Position numbers and translations under genes: made by a program. The notes below the pieces were generated by a model. It made no database searches. It worked only from the letters and a program-made list of their open reading frames with translations, and was not told the origin of the DNA. This document shows positions 1 to 6,485 of a DNA stretch of 6,729 bases, in pieces (the stretch's first letter is position 1; each line of letters begins with the position of its first letter). This stretch comes from an uncultured Phascolarctobacterium sp. (GTDB lineage: Bacteria; Bacillota; Negativicutes; Acidaminococcales; Acidaminococcaceae). The DNA lies in NCBI GenBank assembly GCA_900554395.1, contig USHB01000085.1:1-6729 (forward strand). The letters run 5' to 3'.

Positions 1-2
1 CT

Positions 3-50
3 CTGCAAAAGATAGTGCCTACTTATACACCAAACAGGGTAAATATATAA
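3..50 (+). CDS. C-terminal tail of an upstream gene, probably a CapD/PglF-type nucleotide-sugar 4,6-dehydratase (partial)
   Basis: The frame starting at base 3 is open from the window edge and stops at TAA 48-50. It encodes LQKIVPTYTPNRVNI. From memory of the family, a VPTY(x)P-like end is typical of the membrane-anchored or soluble CapD/PglF/WbpM polysaccharide proteins that dehydrate UDP-GlcNAc to a 4-keto-6-deoxy sugar. The next gene, a PglE-like aminotransferase, would use exactly that product, and it starts 23 bases after this stop. Only 15 residues are visible, so the family call rests on a short tail plus context. No catalytic residue can be seen, and the reading frame could be coincidental. 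Confidence 0.5.
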   Translation: MQKIVPTYTPNRVNI

Positions 51-62
51 ATTTAAACAAAA

Positions 63-66
63 GGGG
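63..66 (+). promoter_or_regulatory. Ribosome binding site for the first aminotransferase
   Basis: AAGGGGAA lies seven bases before the ATG at 74. It decides the start: the frame stays open upstream to the window edge, but family members begin with the MKNIxFSPPDI sequence found directly after this ATG. Confidence 0.7.
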
Positions 67-73
67 AATAAAA

Positions 74-1279
74 ATGAAAAATATTAGCTTTTCACCACCG
101 GATATTACCGAAGCAGAAATAAATGAAGTTGCAGATGCAATGCGCAGCGGCTGGATTACAACCGGTCCGCGTACTAAAGAATTGGAACAAAAAATAGCCG
201 GGCTTTGCGGCACGGAAAAAGCCGTATGTTTAAATTCTGCTACGGCAGCTTTAGAACTTAATTTAAGAATTTTAGGTATAGGCGAAGGTGATGAAGTAAT
301 AACCACTGCTTATACATATACTGCTTCTGCAAGTGTTATTAATCATGTAGGTGCAAAAATTGTTTTAATTGATACTGCTAAAGATTCTTATGAAATGGAT
401 TATGAACAATTAGCGGCGGCAATTACAGAAAAAACTAAAGCCGTTATACCTGTTGATTTAGCCGGTATTCCATGCAATTATGAAAAAATTTATGAAATTG
501 TAAATGACAAAAAAGATATATTTAAACCGGCAAATAAAATTCAGCAGGCTATTGGCAGAATAGCAATATGTGCAGATGCTGCCCATGCTTTTGGAGCTAA
601 ATGGCATAATATGCCTGTCGGAAGTATTGCTGATTTTACAAGTTTTTCTTTCCATGCAGTAAAAAATTTTACAACAGCTGAAGGCGGTGCAGCAACATGG
701 AAAACGATACCGGGTATTGATGATGAAGAATTGTATAAAGAATATCAGCTCTATTCCTTGCATGGGCAGTCAAAAGATGCACTTGCCAAAACACAGCTTG
801 GAGCATGGGAATACGATATTAAAGGCACTTATTATAAATGTAATATGACCGACATTATGGCGGCAATCGGTTTGGTGCAGTTTAAGCGTTATCCGCAGCT
901 TTTAGCCAGAAGAAAAGAAATTATTGAAAAATATAATGATGGGCTAAAAGATAGCGGTGTAGAAGTGTTGCAGCATTATACCGATGAATGGCAAAGCAGT
1001 GGGCATTTGTATTTGGTGTGCTTGCTTGGCAAAGATGAAGCCTACCGTAATAAATTTATTATAAAAATGGCAGAACGTGGTATTGCGACCAATGTCCATT
1101 ATAAACCTCTGCCAATGCATACAGCTTATAAAAATCTGGGCTTTGATATCAAAGATTATCCTAATTCTTATGAGCGTTATAAAAATGAAATTACTTTACC
1201 ATTGCATACTTTGTTGTCTAATGACGACATTAATTATATTATCCAAAACTTTAAAGAAGTTCAGAAGGAATTACAATAA
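74..1279 (+). CDS. DegT/DnrJ/EryC1/StrS-family PLP aminotransferase, PglE-like
   Basis: This is a sugar-nucleotide aminotransferase of fold type I, 401 residues, which transfers an amino group from glutamate (usual donor) to a keto sugar nucleotide in the cytoplasm. The N-terminus (SFSPPDITEAEI, then SGWITTGPRTKELE at about 25-38) is typical of the PglE-like group that acts on UDP-4-keto-6-deoxy-GlcNAc. Visible motifs are SATAAL (55-60, phosphate contact), DAAHAFGA with Asp168 pairing the pyridine nitrogen, and SFHAVKNFTTAEGG with Lys197 as the PLP Schiff-base lysine. It is slightly longer than typical PglE because of a segment around 140-162. The likely dehydratase tail upstream and the initiating transferase downstream support a 4-aminotransferase role. 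The exact sugar (gluco or galacto series) cannot be read from the sequence. G+C is only about a third in sampled lines, lower than the genes that follow. Confidence 0.9.
   Translation: MKNISFSPPDITEAEINEVADAMRSGWITTGPRTKELEQKIAGLCGTEKAVCLNSATAALELNLRILGIGEGDEVITTAYTYTASASVINHVGAKIVLIDTAKDSYEMDYEQLAAAITEKTKAVIPVDLAGIPCNYEKIYEIVNDKKDIFKPANKIQQAIGRIAICADAAHAFGAKWHNMPVGSIADFTSFSFHAVKNFTTAEGGAATWKTIPGIDDEELYKEYQLYSLHGQSKDALAKTQLGAWEYDIKGTYYKCNMTDIMAAIGLVQFKRYPQLLARRKEIIEKYNDGLKDSGVEVLQHYTDEWQSSGHLYLVCLLGKDEAYRNKFIIKMAERGIATNVHYKPLPMHTAYKNLGFDIKDYPNSYERYKNEITLPLHTLLSNDDINYIIQNFKEVQKELQ
1265..1270 (+). promoter_or_regulatory. Ribosome binding site for the sugar transferase, inside the preceding gene
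   Basis: AAGGAA lies eight bases before the ATG at 1279, within the last codons of the aminotransferase. With the TAATG stop/start overlap it indicates translational coupling and supports the 1279 start. Confidence 0.65.
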
Positions 1280-1959
1280 TGCTTTGCCGGTGGGATGATT
1301 TACCGCATTCAATGCAAAATGATGCAGTGCGTCCATATTATAACAGCTTGCAGCAAAAGAAAATCAGTTTATTTTGTAAGATGATTTTTGATAGAAATTT
1401 ATCTTTAATAATGCTCATAGTTTTATCACCGGTATTTTTGATACTTGCTGTTTTGATAAAGCTTGATTCGCCCGGCGAAGTGTTTTTCCGTCAGGAACGT
1501 GTGACGCAATACGGTAAAAAATTTCGTATTCATAAATTCCGTACAATGGTAAAAAATGCCGAAAGTTTTGGTACACAGGTAACAGTAAAAAGTGATATGC
1601 GAGTTACTAAAATAGGCAAAAAGTTGCGTGGTTGCCGGTTAGATGAATTGCCGCAGCTTATTGATATCTGGCAGGGCAATATGAGCTTTGTTGGCACAAG
1701 GCCTGAAGTACCGCGTTACGTGGAAGCCTATACGGATGAAATGATGGCAACATTGCTTTTGCCTGCCGGCGTAACAAGCGATGCCAGCATCAGTTTTAAA
1801 GATGAAGAAAATTTATTGAGTGAAGCGGGCAATGTTGATAAAGCATATATAAAAAAAGTATTACCGCAAAAAATGGCAATAAATCTGCAAAGCCTTAAAA
1901 ATTTTAGTATTTGCAATGATATAAAAATTATGCTGGCAACAGTAAAGGCAGTTATTTAA
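1279..1959 (+). CDS. Small monotopic phosphoglycosyl transferase (PglC/WbaP-like sugar transferase)
   Basis: This membrane enzyme moves a sugar phosphate from a UDP-sugar to undecaprenyl phosphate, starting the lipid-linked glycan. It has 226 residues. One hydrophobic segment (about 41-60) carries Ser50-Pro51, the break that makes the re-entrant helix in PglC. It is followed by the HKFRTM motif (85-90) and RLDELPQL with the Asp122-Glu123 catalytic dyad. A VGTRPEVPRYV motif follows at 138-148; many relatives have VGPRP at this place. The N-terminus (RWDDLP, VRPYY, KK.SLFCK.IFDR) matches leaders seen in Firmicutes members, which supports the ATG at 1279 over an internal start. The start overlaps the aminotransferase stop by one base. 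The partner sugar is probably the one made by the aminotransferase just upstream, though UDP-GlcNAc derivatives from the later genes are possible. Confidence 0.9.
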   Translation: MLCRWDDLPHSMQNDAVRPYYNSLQQKKISLFCKMIFDRNLSLIMLIVLSPVFLILAVLIKLDSPGEVFFRQERVTQYGKKFRIHKFRTMVKNAESFGTQVTVKSDMRVTKIGKKLRGCRLDELPQLIDIWQGNMSFVGTRPEVPRYVEAYTDEMMATLLLPAGVTSDASISFKDEENLLSEAGNVDKAYIKKVLPQKMAINLQSLKNFSICNDIKIMLATVKAVI

Positions 1960-1963
1960 CTTT

Positions 1964-1970
1964 GGGAGGT
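1964..1970 (+). promoter_or_regulatory. Ribosome binding site for the nucleotide-sugar dehydrogenase
   Basis: GGGAGGT is a near-perfect Shine-Dalgarno site nine bases before ATG 1980. It decides the start: an in-frame TTG at 1962 overlaps this site itself, so it cannot be the real start. Confidence 0.8.
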
Positions 1971-1979
1971 TATAGTTTT

Positions 1980-3302
1980 ATGATGAAACAAATGCTGCTT
2001 GATAAAATACGCAGTAAAGAAATTATAGTAGGCGTTGTAGGCCTCGGTTATGTTGGCCTGCCGCTGGCTGTAGAAAAAGCCAAAGCAGGTTATAAAACCA
2101 TTGGCTTTGATGTACAAAAAGAAAAGGTGGATATGGTAAACGCCGGTCATAACTATATAGGTGATGTAGTCAATGAAGACCTTGAAGATATTGTAAAAAG
2201 TGGTATGCTTTCAGCAACTACTGATTTTACCTTTGTTAAAGATGTTGACTTTATTGCAATCTGTGTGCCTACTCCGCTTGACGAGCATCAGCAGCCTGAT
2301 ATCAGCTATGTGCATGACAGTGCTGTTTCTGTTTCCAAACACTTAAAAAAAGGTACAATGGTTGTTTTGGAATCGACAACTTATCCCGGTACTACCGAAG
2401 AACTTATTAAACCTATTTTGGAAGAAGGTTCCGGGCTTAAATGCGGAGAAGATTTTTATCTCGGCTTCTCTCCTGAACGTGTAGACCCAGGTAACCTTAT
2501 TTATAAAACCAAAAACACGCCTAAAGTTGTAGGGGCAATCGGCAAAGACGCAACTGAAGTAATTGCCGAAATGTACCGCCACGTTCTTGAAGGCGATGTT
2601 TACGAAGTATCTTCTCCGGCGGTTGCCGAAATGGAAAAGATTTTGGAAAACACTTACCGTAATATCAATATCGGCCTTGTTAATGAACTTGCAATTTTGT
2701 GCCATAAAATGGGTATCAGCATGTGGGAAGTAGTAGATGCCGCTAAAACCAAACCGTACGGTTTTCAGGCGTTTTATCCCGGCCCGGGGCTTGGCGGGCA
2801 TTGCATACCGCTTGACCCGTACTATCTGGCTTGGAAGGCACGTGAATACGGTTTTCATACTTCTATGATAGAAGCTTCAGGCATGATTAACGACAGAATG
2901 CCGGAATACACCGTTGACCGCTGCGCAGAAGCTTTAAACGACCGCTTTGGCAAAGCTTTGAAGGACGCCAAAGTTTTGGTTTTGGGTGTTGCTTACAAGC
3001 AGGATATTGACGATTACCGTGAAAGCCCGGCTTTAAATGTAATCCAAAACTTTGAAAAACGCGGTGCCAAAGTACAGTATTTTGACCCGTGGATTCCTAA
3101 ATTCCGTTTTCATGACGGCAGGCAAATGCAAAGCATCAACGCCTTAACGGTGGATGTTATCGCTGACAGCGATTTAGTAATCATTACTGCTGCACATACC
3201 AATGTCGATTATTATTTGGTATCTAAAAACGCCAAACTGATTTTTGATGCCAAAAACGCTATGAAAAATATCGCCGACAGGCATAATATTGATGTTTTAT
3301 AA
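1980..3302 (+). CDS. wbpA: UDP-N-acetyl-glucosamine 6-dehydrogenase, WbpA-like (UDP-Glc/GDP-Man dehydrogenase family)
   Basis: This NAD-dependent enzyme oxidises C6 of a UDP-sugar in two steps to the uronic acid, most likely UDP-GlcNAc to UDP-GlcNAcA. It has 440 residues, normal for the family. The N-terminal Rossmann domain has VGLGYVGLPLA (20-30). ESTTYPGTTEE (131-141) and NTYRNINIGLVNELA (224-238) are the forms seen in WbpA-type rather than UDP-glucose dehydrogenases. GLGGHCIPLDP holds the catalytic cysteine, Cys275, and the C-terminal domain has GVAYKQDIDDYRESPA (336-351). ATG 1980 is chosen, with an adjacent ATG at 1983 possible. It is the first of four genes that together build a 2,3-diacetamido uronic acid, which supports UDP-GlcNAc as substrate. 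Its TAA stop forms part of the next gene's TAAGGAG ribosome site. Confidence 0.9.
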   Translation: MMKQMLLDKIRSKEIIVGVVGLGYVGLPLAVEKAKAGYKTIGFDVQKEKVDMVNAGHNYIGDVVNEDLEDIVKSGMLSATTDFTFVKDVDFIAICVPTPLDEHQQPDISYVHDSAVSVSKHLKKGTMVVLESTTYPGTTEELIKPILEEGSGLKCGEDFYLGFSPERVDPGNLIYKTKNTPKVVGAIGKDATEVIAEMYRHVLEGDVYEVSSPAVAEMEKILENTYRNINIGLVNELAILCHKMGISMWEVVDAAKTKPYGFQAFYPGPGLGGHCIPLDPYYLAWKAREYGFHTSMIEASGMINDRMPEYTVDRCAEALNDRFGKALKDAKVLVLGVAYKQDIDDYRESPALNVIQNFEKRGAKVQYFDPWIPKFRFHDGRQMQSINALTVDVIADSDLVIITAAHTNVDYYLVSKNAKLIFDAKNAMKNIADRHNIDVL

Positions 3303-3311
3303 GGAGAAAAA

Positions 3312-4400
3312 ATGAAATATGCATTGATAGGCTGTGGTCGCATTGCCGTTAACCATATTAAAGCAGTCATTAACAATAAACTGCAAATAGTAGCCGTATG
3401 CGATGTTATTGCTGATAAAATGGAATCTTTGCTTGCAAAATACGATTTGCAAAACGATAAATCCATCAAACGTTATACCGATTATAAACAAATGCTGGCA
3501 GAAAACCCTGATATTGAACTTATCAGCATTGCTACCGAAAGCGGCGTGCACGCAGAAATTGCCCTGTACTGCATTGAACACGGCAAAAATGTCATTATCG
3601 AAAAGCCGATGGCAATGAGCATTGCCGACGCAGACAAGATTATTGATGCAGCGCAAAAATACAATGTTAAAGTATCTGCCTGCCATCAGAACCGTTTTAA
3701 TGTGGCTGTGCAAAAAATGCGCCATGCTTTGGAAACAGGCCGTTTTGGCAAAATATCGCATGGCTCTATCCACGTGCGCTGGAACCGTGATAAAAATTAT
3801 TACGACCAGGCGCCTTGGCGCGGTACATGGGCACAGGACGGCGGTGCATTGATGAACCAGTGTATCCACGGCATTGATTTGCTGCGCTGGATGATGGGCA
3901 GTGAAATTGACGAGGTTTACGGCAAAACCAGGCAGCAGTTCCATCATTATCTGGAAGCAGAAGACATCGGCATGGCAGTTGTAACCTTTAAAAACGGCGC
4001 AGTTGCAACTATTGAAGGCACAACCAATGTTTACCCTAAAAACCTTGAAGAAACCTTATATCTTTTTGGCGAAACCGGAACAGTAAAAATCGGCGGCACT
4101 TCAACCAATAATATTGATGTTTGGGATTTTGCCGATGAAACTGAAGATGATACAGCAAACAAAGGGCTTAAAGAAGCAACCAGCAATGTATATGGCAATG
4201 GGCATACAAGCCTGTTTGCCGATATGATTGATGCCGTGCAAAACAACCGTCAGCCGTATGTAGATGCACAGGCAGGCAAAAACGCACTGGAACTTGTTTT
4301 GGCAATATATAAATCTGCGGCAGAAGGCAAGCCGGTTAAACTGCCGCTTACCGAATGCAGCACTCTTGATTTTACAGGGAGATTTGATGATGAGCGATAA
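3312..4400 (+). CDS. wbpB: UDP-GlcNAcA 3-dehydrogenase, WbpB/WlbA-like (Gfo/Idh/MocA family)
   Basis: This NAD-dependent oxidoreductase, 362 residues, should oxidise C3 of UDP-GlcNAcA to the 3-keto form for the aminotransferase downstream. In the known WbpB/WbpE pair, the NADH is recycled by reducing 2-oxoglutarate, and the two enzymes work coupled. The Rossmann motif is IGCGRIA (6-12), and EKPMAM has Lys98, the usual catalytic lysine of the family. CHQNRFN is at 124-130. The segment around 174-190 ([11 protein letters not shown], then HGIDLL with His186 and Asp189) matches the active-site region described for WlbA. Its start follows GGAG at 3303-3306. Its end overlaps the acetyltransferase gene by 14 bases. 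The substrate call leans on the neighbouring WbpA, WbpD and WbpE homologues, because the Gfo/Idh/MocA family is broad. Confidence 0.87.
   Translation: MKYALIGCGRIAVNHIKAVINNKLQIVAVCDVIADKMESLLAKYDLQNDKSIKRYTDYKQMLAENPDIELISIATESGVHAEIALYCIEHGKNVIIEKPMAMSIADADKIIDAAQKYNVKVSACHQNRFNVAVQKMRHALETGRFGKISHGSIHVRWNRDKNYYDQAPWRGTWAQDGGALMNQCIHGIDLLRWMMGSEIDEVYGKTRQQFHHYLEAEDIGMAVVTFKNGAVATIEGTTNVYPKNLEETLYLFGETGTVKIGGTSTNNIDVWDFADETEDDTANKGLKEATSNVYGNGHTSLFADMIDAVQNNRQPYVDAQAGKNALELVLAIYKSAAEGKPVKLPLTECSTLDFTGRFDDER
4376..4382 (+). promoter_or_regulatory. Ribosome binding site for the acetyltransferase, inside the preceding gene
   Basis: AGGGAGA lies four bases before ATG 4387 and seven before ATG 4390, within the last codons of the WbpB-like gene. 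It rules out the far upstream in-frame ATG at 4264, whose extra codons only read the preceding gene out of frame. Confidence 0.7.
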
Positions 4401-4959
4401 AGAATATTTTGTACACGAAAGTAGCTATGTTGACGATAACGTAAAAATCGGCAAAGGAACAAAAGTCTGGTATTTCTGCCATATTCAGTCCGGTGCGGAA
4501 ATTGGTGAAAAATGTTCCTTTGGGCAAAATGTCAATGTCAGCAATAACGTAAAAATCGGCAATGGCGTAAAAGTGCAGAACAACGTATCCATTTATGAAG
4601 GCGTTGAAATTGAAGACGACGTTTTCTGCGGCCCATCTATGGTGTTTACCAACGATATGAACCCGCGCGCCAAATATCCAAAAGGCAGTGCAGGCTATAA
4701 AAAAACACTTATCAAACAGGGCGCAACCATTGGCGCCAATGCAACTGTTGTTTGTGGGCATACTGTTGGGCGGTGGGCATTTATCGCTGCGGGCAGCGTA
4801 GTTGCCGCTAACGTAAAAGATTACGCCATGATGATTGGCGTGCCTGCGCGCCAGGTTGGATGGATGTGCGAATGCGGCGAAAAACTTACTGACGGTTTAA
4901 CCTGCCATAAATGCGGCAGAAGCTATACCGAAACTGAGCACGGGCTTGTACAAAAATAA
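4387..4959 (+). CDS. wbpD: UDP-2-acetamido-3-amino-2,3-dideoxy-glucuronate N-acetyltransferase, WbpD/WlbB-like
   Basis: This acetyl-CoA-dependent enzyme should acetylate the 3-amino group to give UDP-GlcNAc(3NAc)A. The 190 residues are mainly a left-handed beta-helix of hexapeptide repeats (about 14-150: [48 protein letters not shown]). [10 protein letters not shown] (86-95) and the GVPAR turn (151-155) are typical of WbpD. Such enzymes usually work as trimers. The C-terminal tail is odd: [10 protein letters not shown] and CHKCGR give CxC-x9-CxxC (Cys161, 163, 173, 176), which looks like a small zinc-binding knuckle. The equivalent tail in Pseudomonas WbpD, as I remember it, has a similar layout but lacks most of these cysteines. 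The start is either ATG 4387 or the adjacent ATG 4390, which has the slightly better spacing and gives [11 protein letters not shown]. It overlaps the preceding gene, so the two are probably translationally coupled. Confidence 0.9.
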   Translation: MMSDKEYFVHESSYVDDNVKIGKGTKVWYFCHIQSGAEIGEKCSFGQNVNVSNNVKIGNGVKVQNNVSIYEGVEIEDDVFCGPSMVFTNDMNPRAKYPKGSAGYKKTLIKQGATIGANATVVCGHTVGRWAFIAAGSVVAANVKDYAMMIGVPARQVGWMCECGEKLTDGLTCHKCGRSYTETEHGLVQK

Positions 4960-4971
4960 AGAGGGATATAA

Positions 4972-6090
4972 ATGGAATTTATAGATTTAAAAGCGCAGTA
5001 TAAAGAACTTAAAACGGAAATTGATGCTAACATTCAAAAAGTTTTAGCACATGGACGATATTTAATGGGGCCGGAAGTCGGTGAGCTGGAGCAGCAGCTT
5101 GCAGAATATGTTGGCGTAAAGCACTGCATTACCTGTGCCAATGGCACTGATGCCCTGCACATGGTGTTAATGGCCTGGGGCATAAAAGAAGGCGATGCAG
5201 TATTTGTGCCTACTTTTACATTTATGTCAACGGCGGAAGTGGTAAGTCTTGTTGGTGCAACACCGGTATTTACCGATATTGATTTAAAAACCTTTAATAT
5301 GGATTCAGAAAGCCTTGAGCAGCAAATTGAAAAAGTTATTGCCGAAGGTAAATTAACGCCTAAAGCAATTATACCGGTAGACCTTTTTGGACAGCCTGCT
5401 GATTATAACAAAATTTTAACGATTGTAAAAAAATATAACTTGCTTGTGCTGGAAGATGGTGCACAAGGCTTTGGCGGTAGCATTAACGGCAAAATGGCAT
5501 GCAGCTTTGGCGATGCTGCAACAACATCCTTCTTTCCGGCTAAACCACTTGGCTGCTATGGTGATGGCGGCGCAATCTTTACCGATGATGATGAGCTTGC
5601 ACAGTTGCTTATTTCCATCCGTATTCATGGTAAAGGCAAGGAAAAATACGACAATGTGCGTATCGGCTTAAACAGCCGTTTGGATACAATTCAGGCAGCT
5701 ATTTTACTGCCTAAGCTAAAAGCATTTAAAGAATACGAATTGCAAAAACGCAACGAAGTTGCAGCAGCTTATACCAAAGGCTTAAGCGGTAAGTATGTGA
5801 TACCAACCGTATTGCCGGGTTTCACATCAAGTTGGGCGCAGTATACCTTGCTGCTTGATAATGCCGAACAACGTGCAGAATTGCAGGCAAAATTACAAGA
5901 AACAGGCATCCCCAGCATGGTTTATTACCCTAAATGCCTGCACCAGCAAACCTGCTATGCAGCATTAGGCTATAAAACTGGCAGCTTGCCAAATGCAGAA
6001 CGTGCATCCCATGGTGTATTAAGTCTGCCCATGAGCCCGTGGATTAAAGACGAAGAACAAGAAAAGGTAATAGAAATTTTGTTGAAATAG
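4972..6090 (+). CDS. wbpE: UDP-2-acetamido-2-deoxy-3-oxo-glucuronate aminotransferase, WbpE-like (DegT family)
   Basis: This PLP enzyme, 372 residues, should transfer an amino group from glutamate to C3 of UDP-3-keto-GlcNAcA, giving the 3-amino sugar that the WbpD-like enzyme acetylates. The N-terminus MEFIDLKAQY and GRYLMGPEVGELE (28-40) are typical of the WbpE/WlbC group. ANGTDALH (56-63) binds the cofactor phosphate. EDGAQGFGG has Asp162 and Gln165. SFFPAKPLGCYGDGG has Lys191 as the Schiff-base lysine, and this string is the clearest WbpE signature. It is clearly a different subgroup from the aminotransferase at 74-1279, so each serves its own sugar. The ribosome site GAGGGA (4961-4966) sits five bases before the ATG. 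Only two bases separate its stop from the flippase start. Confidence 0.9.
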   Translation: MEFIDLKAQYKELKTEIDANIQKVLAHGRYLMGPEVGELEQQLAEYVGVKHCITCANGTDALHMVLMAWGIKEGDAVFVPTFTFMSTAEVVSLVGATPVFTDIDLKTFNMDSESLEQQIEKVIAEGKLTPKAIIPVDLFGQPADYNKILTIVKKYNLLVLEDGAQGFGGSINGKMACSFGDAATTSFFPAKPLGCYGDGGAIFTDDDELAQLLISIRIHGKGKEKYDNVRIGLNSRLDTIQAAILLPKLKAFKEYELQKRNEVAAAYTKGLSGKYVIPTVLPGFTSSWAQYTLLLDNAEQRAELQAKLQETGIPSMVYYPKCLHQQTCYAALGYKTGSLPNAERASHGVLSLPMSPWIKDEEQEKVIEILLK

Positions 6091-6092
6091 GT

Positions 6093-6485
6093 ATGCCTTA
6101 TATAAAATCTTATTTTGAAAAACATAAATTTATAAAAAATATAGCTACATTAATGTCAGGAACAGTATTAGCTCAATTAATAACTTTTTTATCAATGTTA
6201 TTAATTACAAATTTTTATACTGCTTCTGACTTTGGTGTTTATGCTTTATTTATATCTGTAAGTTCTATTTTTATAGTTATAGCTACAGGTAGATATGAGT
6301 TAGCTATTATTTTACCAAAACATCATGGCACAGCACTAAATATTTTAGTGTTGATTGCTTTTATAAGTTTGCTTTTTTGTTCTGCTCTTTTTATTTTTGT
6401 ATTTTTTCCTGAAATACTTATCAAGGACTTCTCCAACACTGCACAGTTTATCTGTCATAACTATTACATATGTTTCTTTATATGA
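6093..6485 (+). CDS. wzx: Wzx-type polysaccharide flippase, N-terminal fragment truncated at a sequence junction
   Basis: Flippases of this family (MOP superfamily, normally about 400-500 residues with 12-14 membrane helices) move lipid-linked repeat units across the inner membrane. Residues 1-110 are a good N-terminus: KHKFIKNIATLMSGT, membrane segments at about 16-40, 47-66 and 81-106, and the family signature ATGRYELAIILPK (64-76). After about residue 110 the similarity ends; the last 20 codons to TGA 6483-6485 read the HD-domain gene in antisense. The product would have three of the expected helices and cannot be a working flippase. G+C is about 24% over 6121-6420, far below its neighbours. 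No good ribosome site precedes ATG 6093, so translation may depend on coupling to the gene that ends two bases earlier. Confidence 0.85.
   Translation: MPYIKSYFEKHKFIKNIATLMSGTVLAQLITFLSMLLITNFYTASDFGVYALFISVSSIFIVIATGRYELAIILPKHHGTALNILVLIAFISLLFCSALFIFVFFPEILIKDFSNTAQFICHNYYICFFI

Noticed and set aside
23..51. Possible promoter: TATAAA-like -10 at 46-51 with a weak -35 about 17 bases upstream
   Set aside because: The -35 match is poor, A+T-rich sequence gives such boxes freely, and the stretch overlaps the likely end of the upstream gene in the same operon.
19..306. Open frame of 95 codons on the - strand at the left end
   Set aside because: It is antisense to the aminotransferase start and the upstream tail, has no ribosome site and no recognisable domain.
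2343..2858. Long - strand open frame (171 codons) opposite the dehydrogenase, and a similar one at 3297-3947 opposite the WbpB-like gene
   Set aside because: Both lie fully or almost fully within well-supported + strand genes, are rich in Phe/Cys/His typical of antisense reading, and match no family I know.
4264..4386. In-frame ATG 41 codons upstream of the acetyltransferase start
   Set aside because: The extra residues read the WbpB gene in another frame and show no beta-helix repeat. A ribosome site at 4376-4382 points to the 4387/4390 ATG pair.
4729..4740. Perfect 12-base palindrome ATTGGCGCCAAT
   Set aside because: It lies inside the acetyltransferase gene and encodes conserved hexapeptide residues (TIGAN). 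A single short palindrome in coding sequence is expected by chance.
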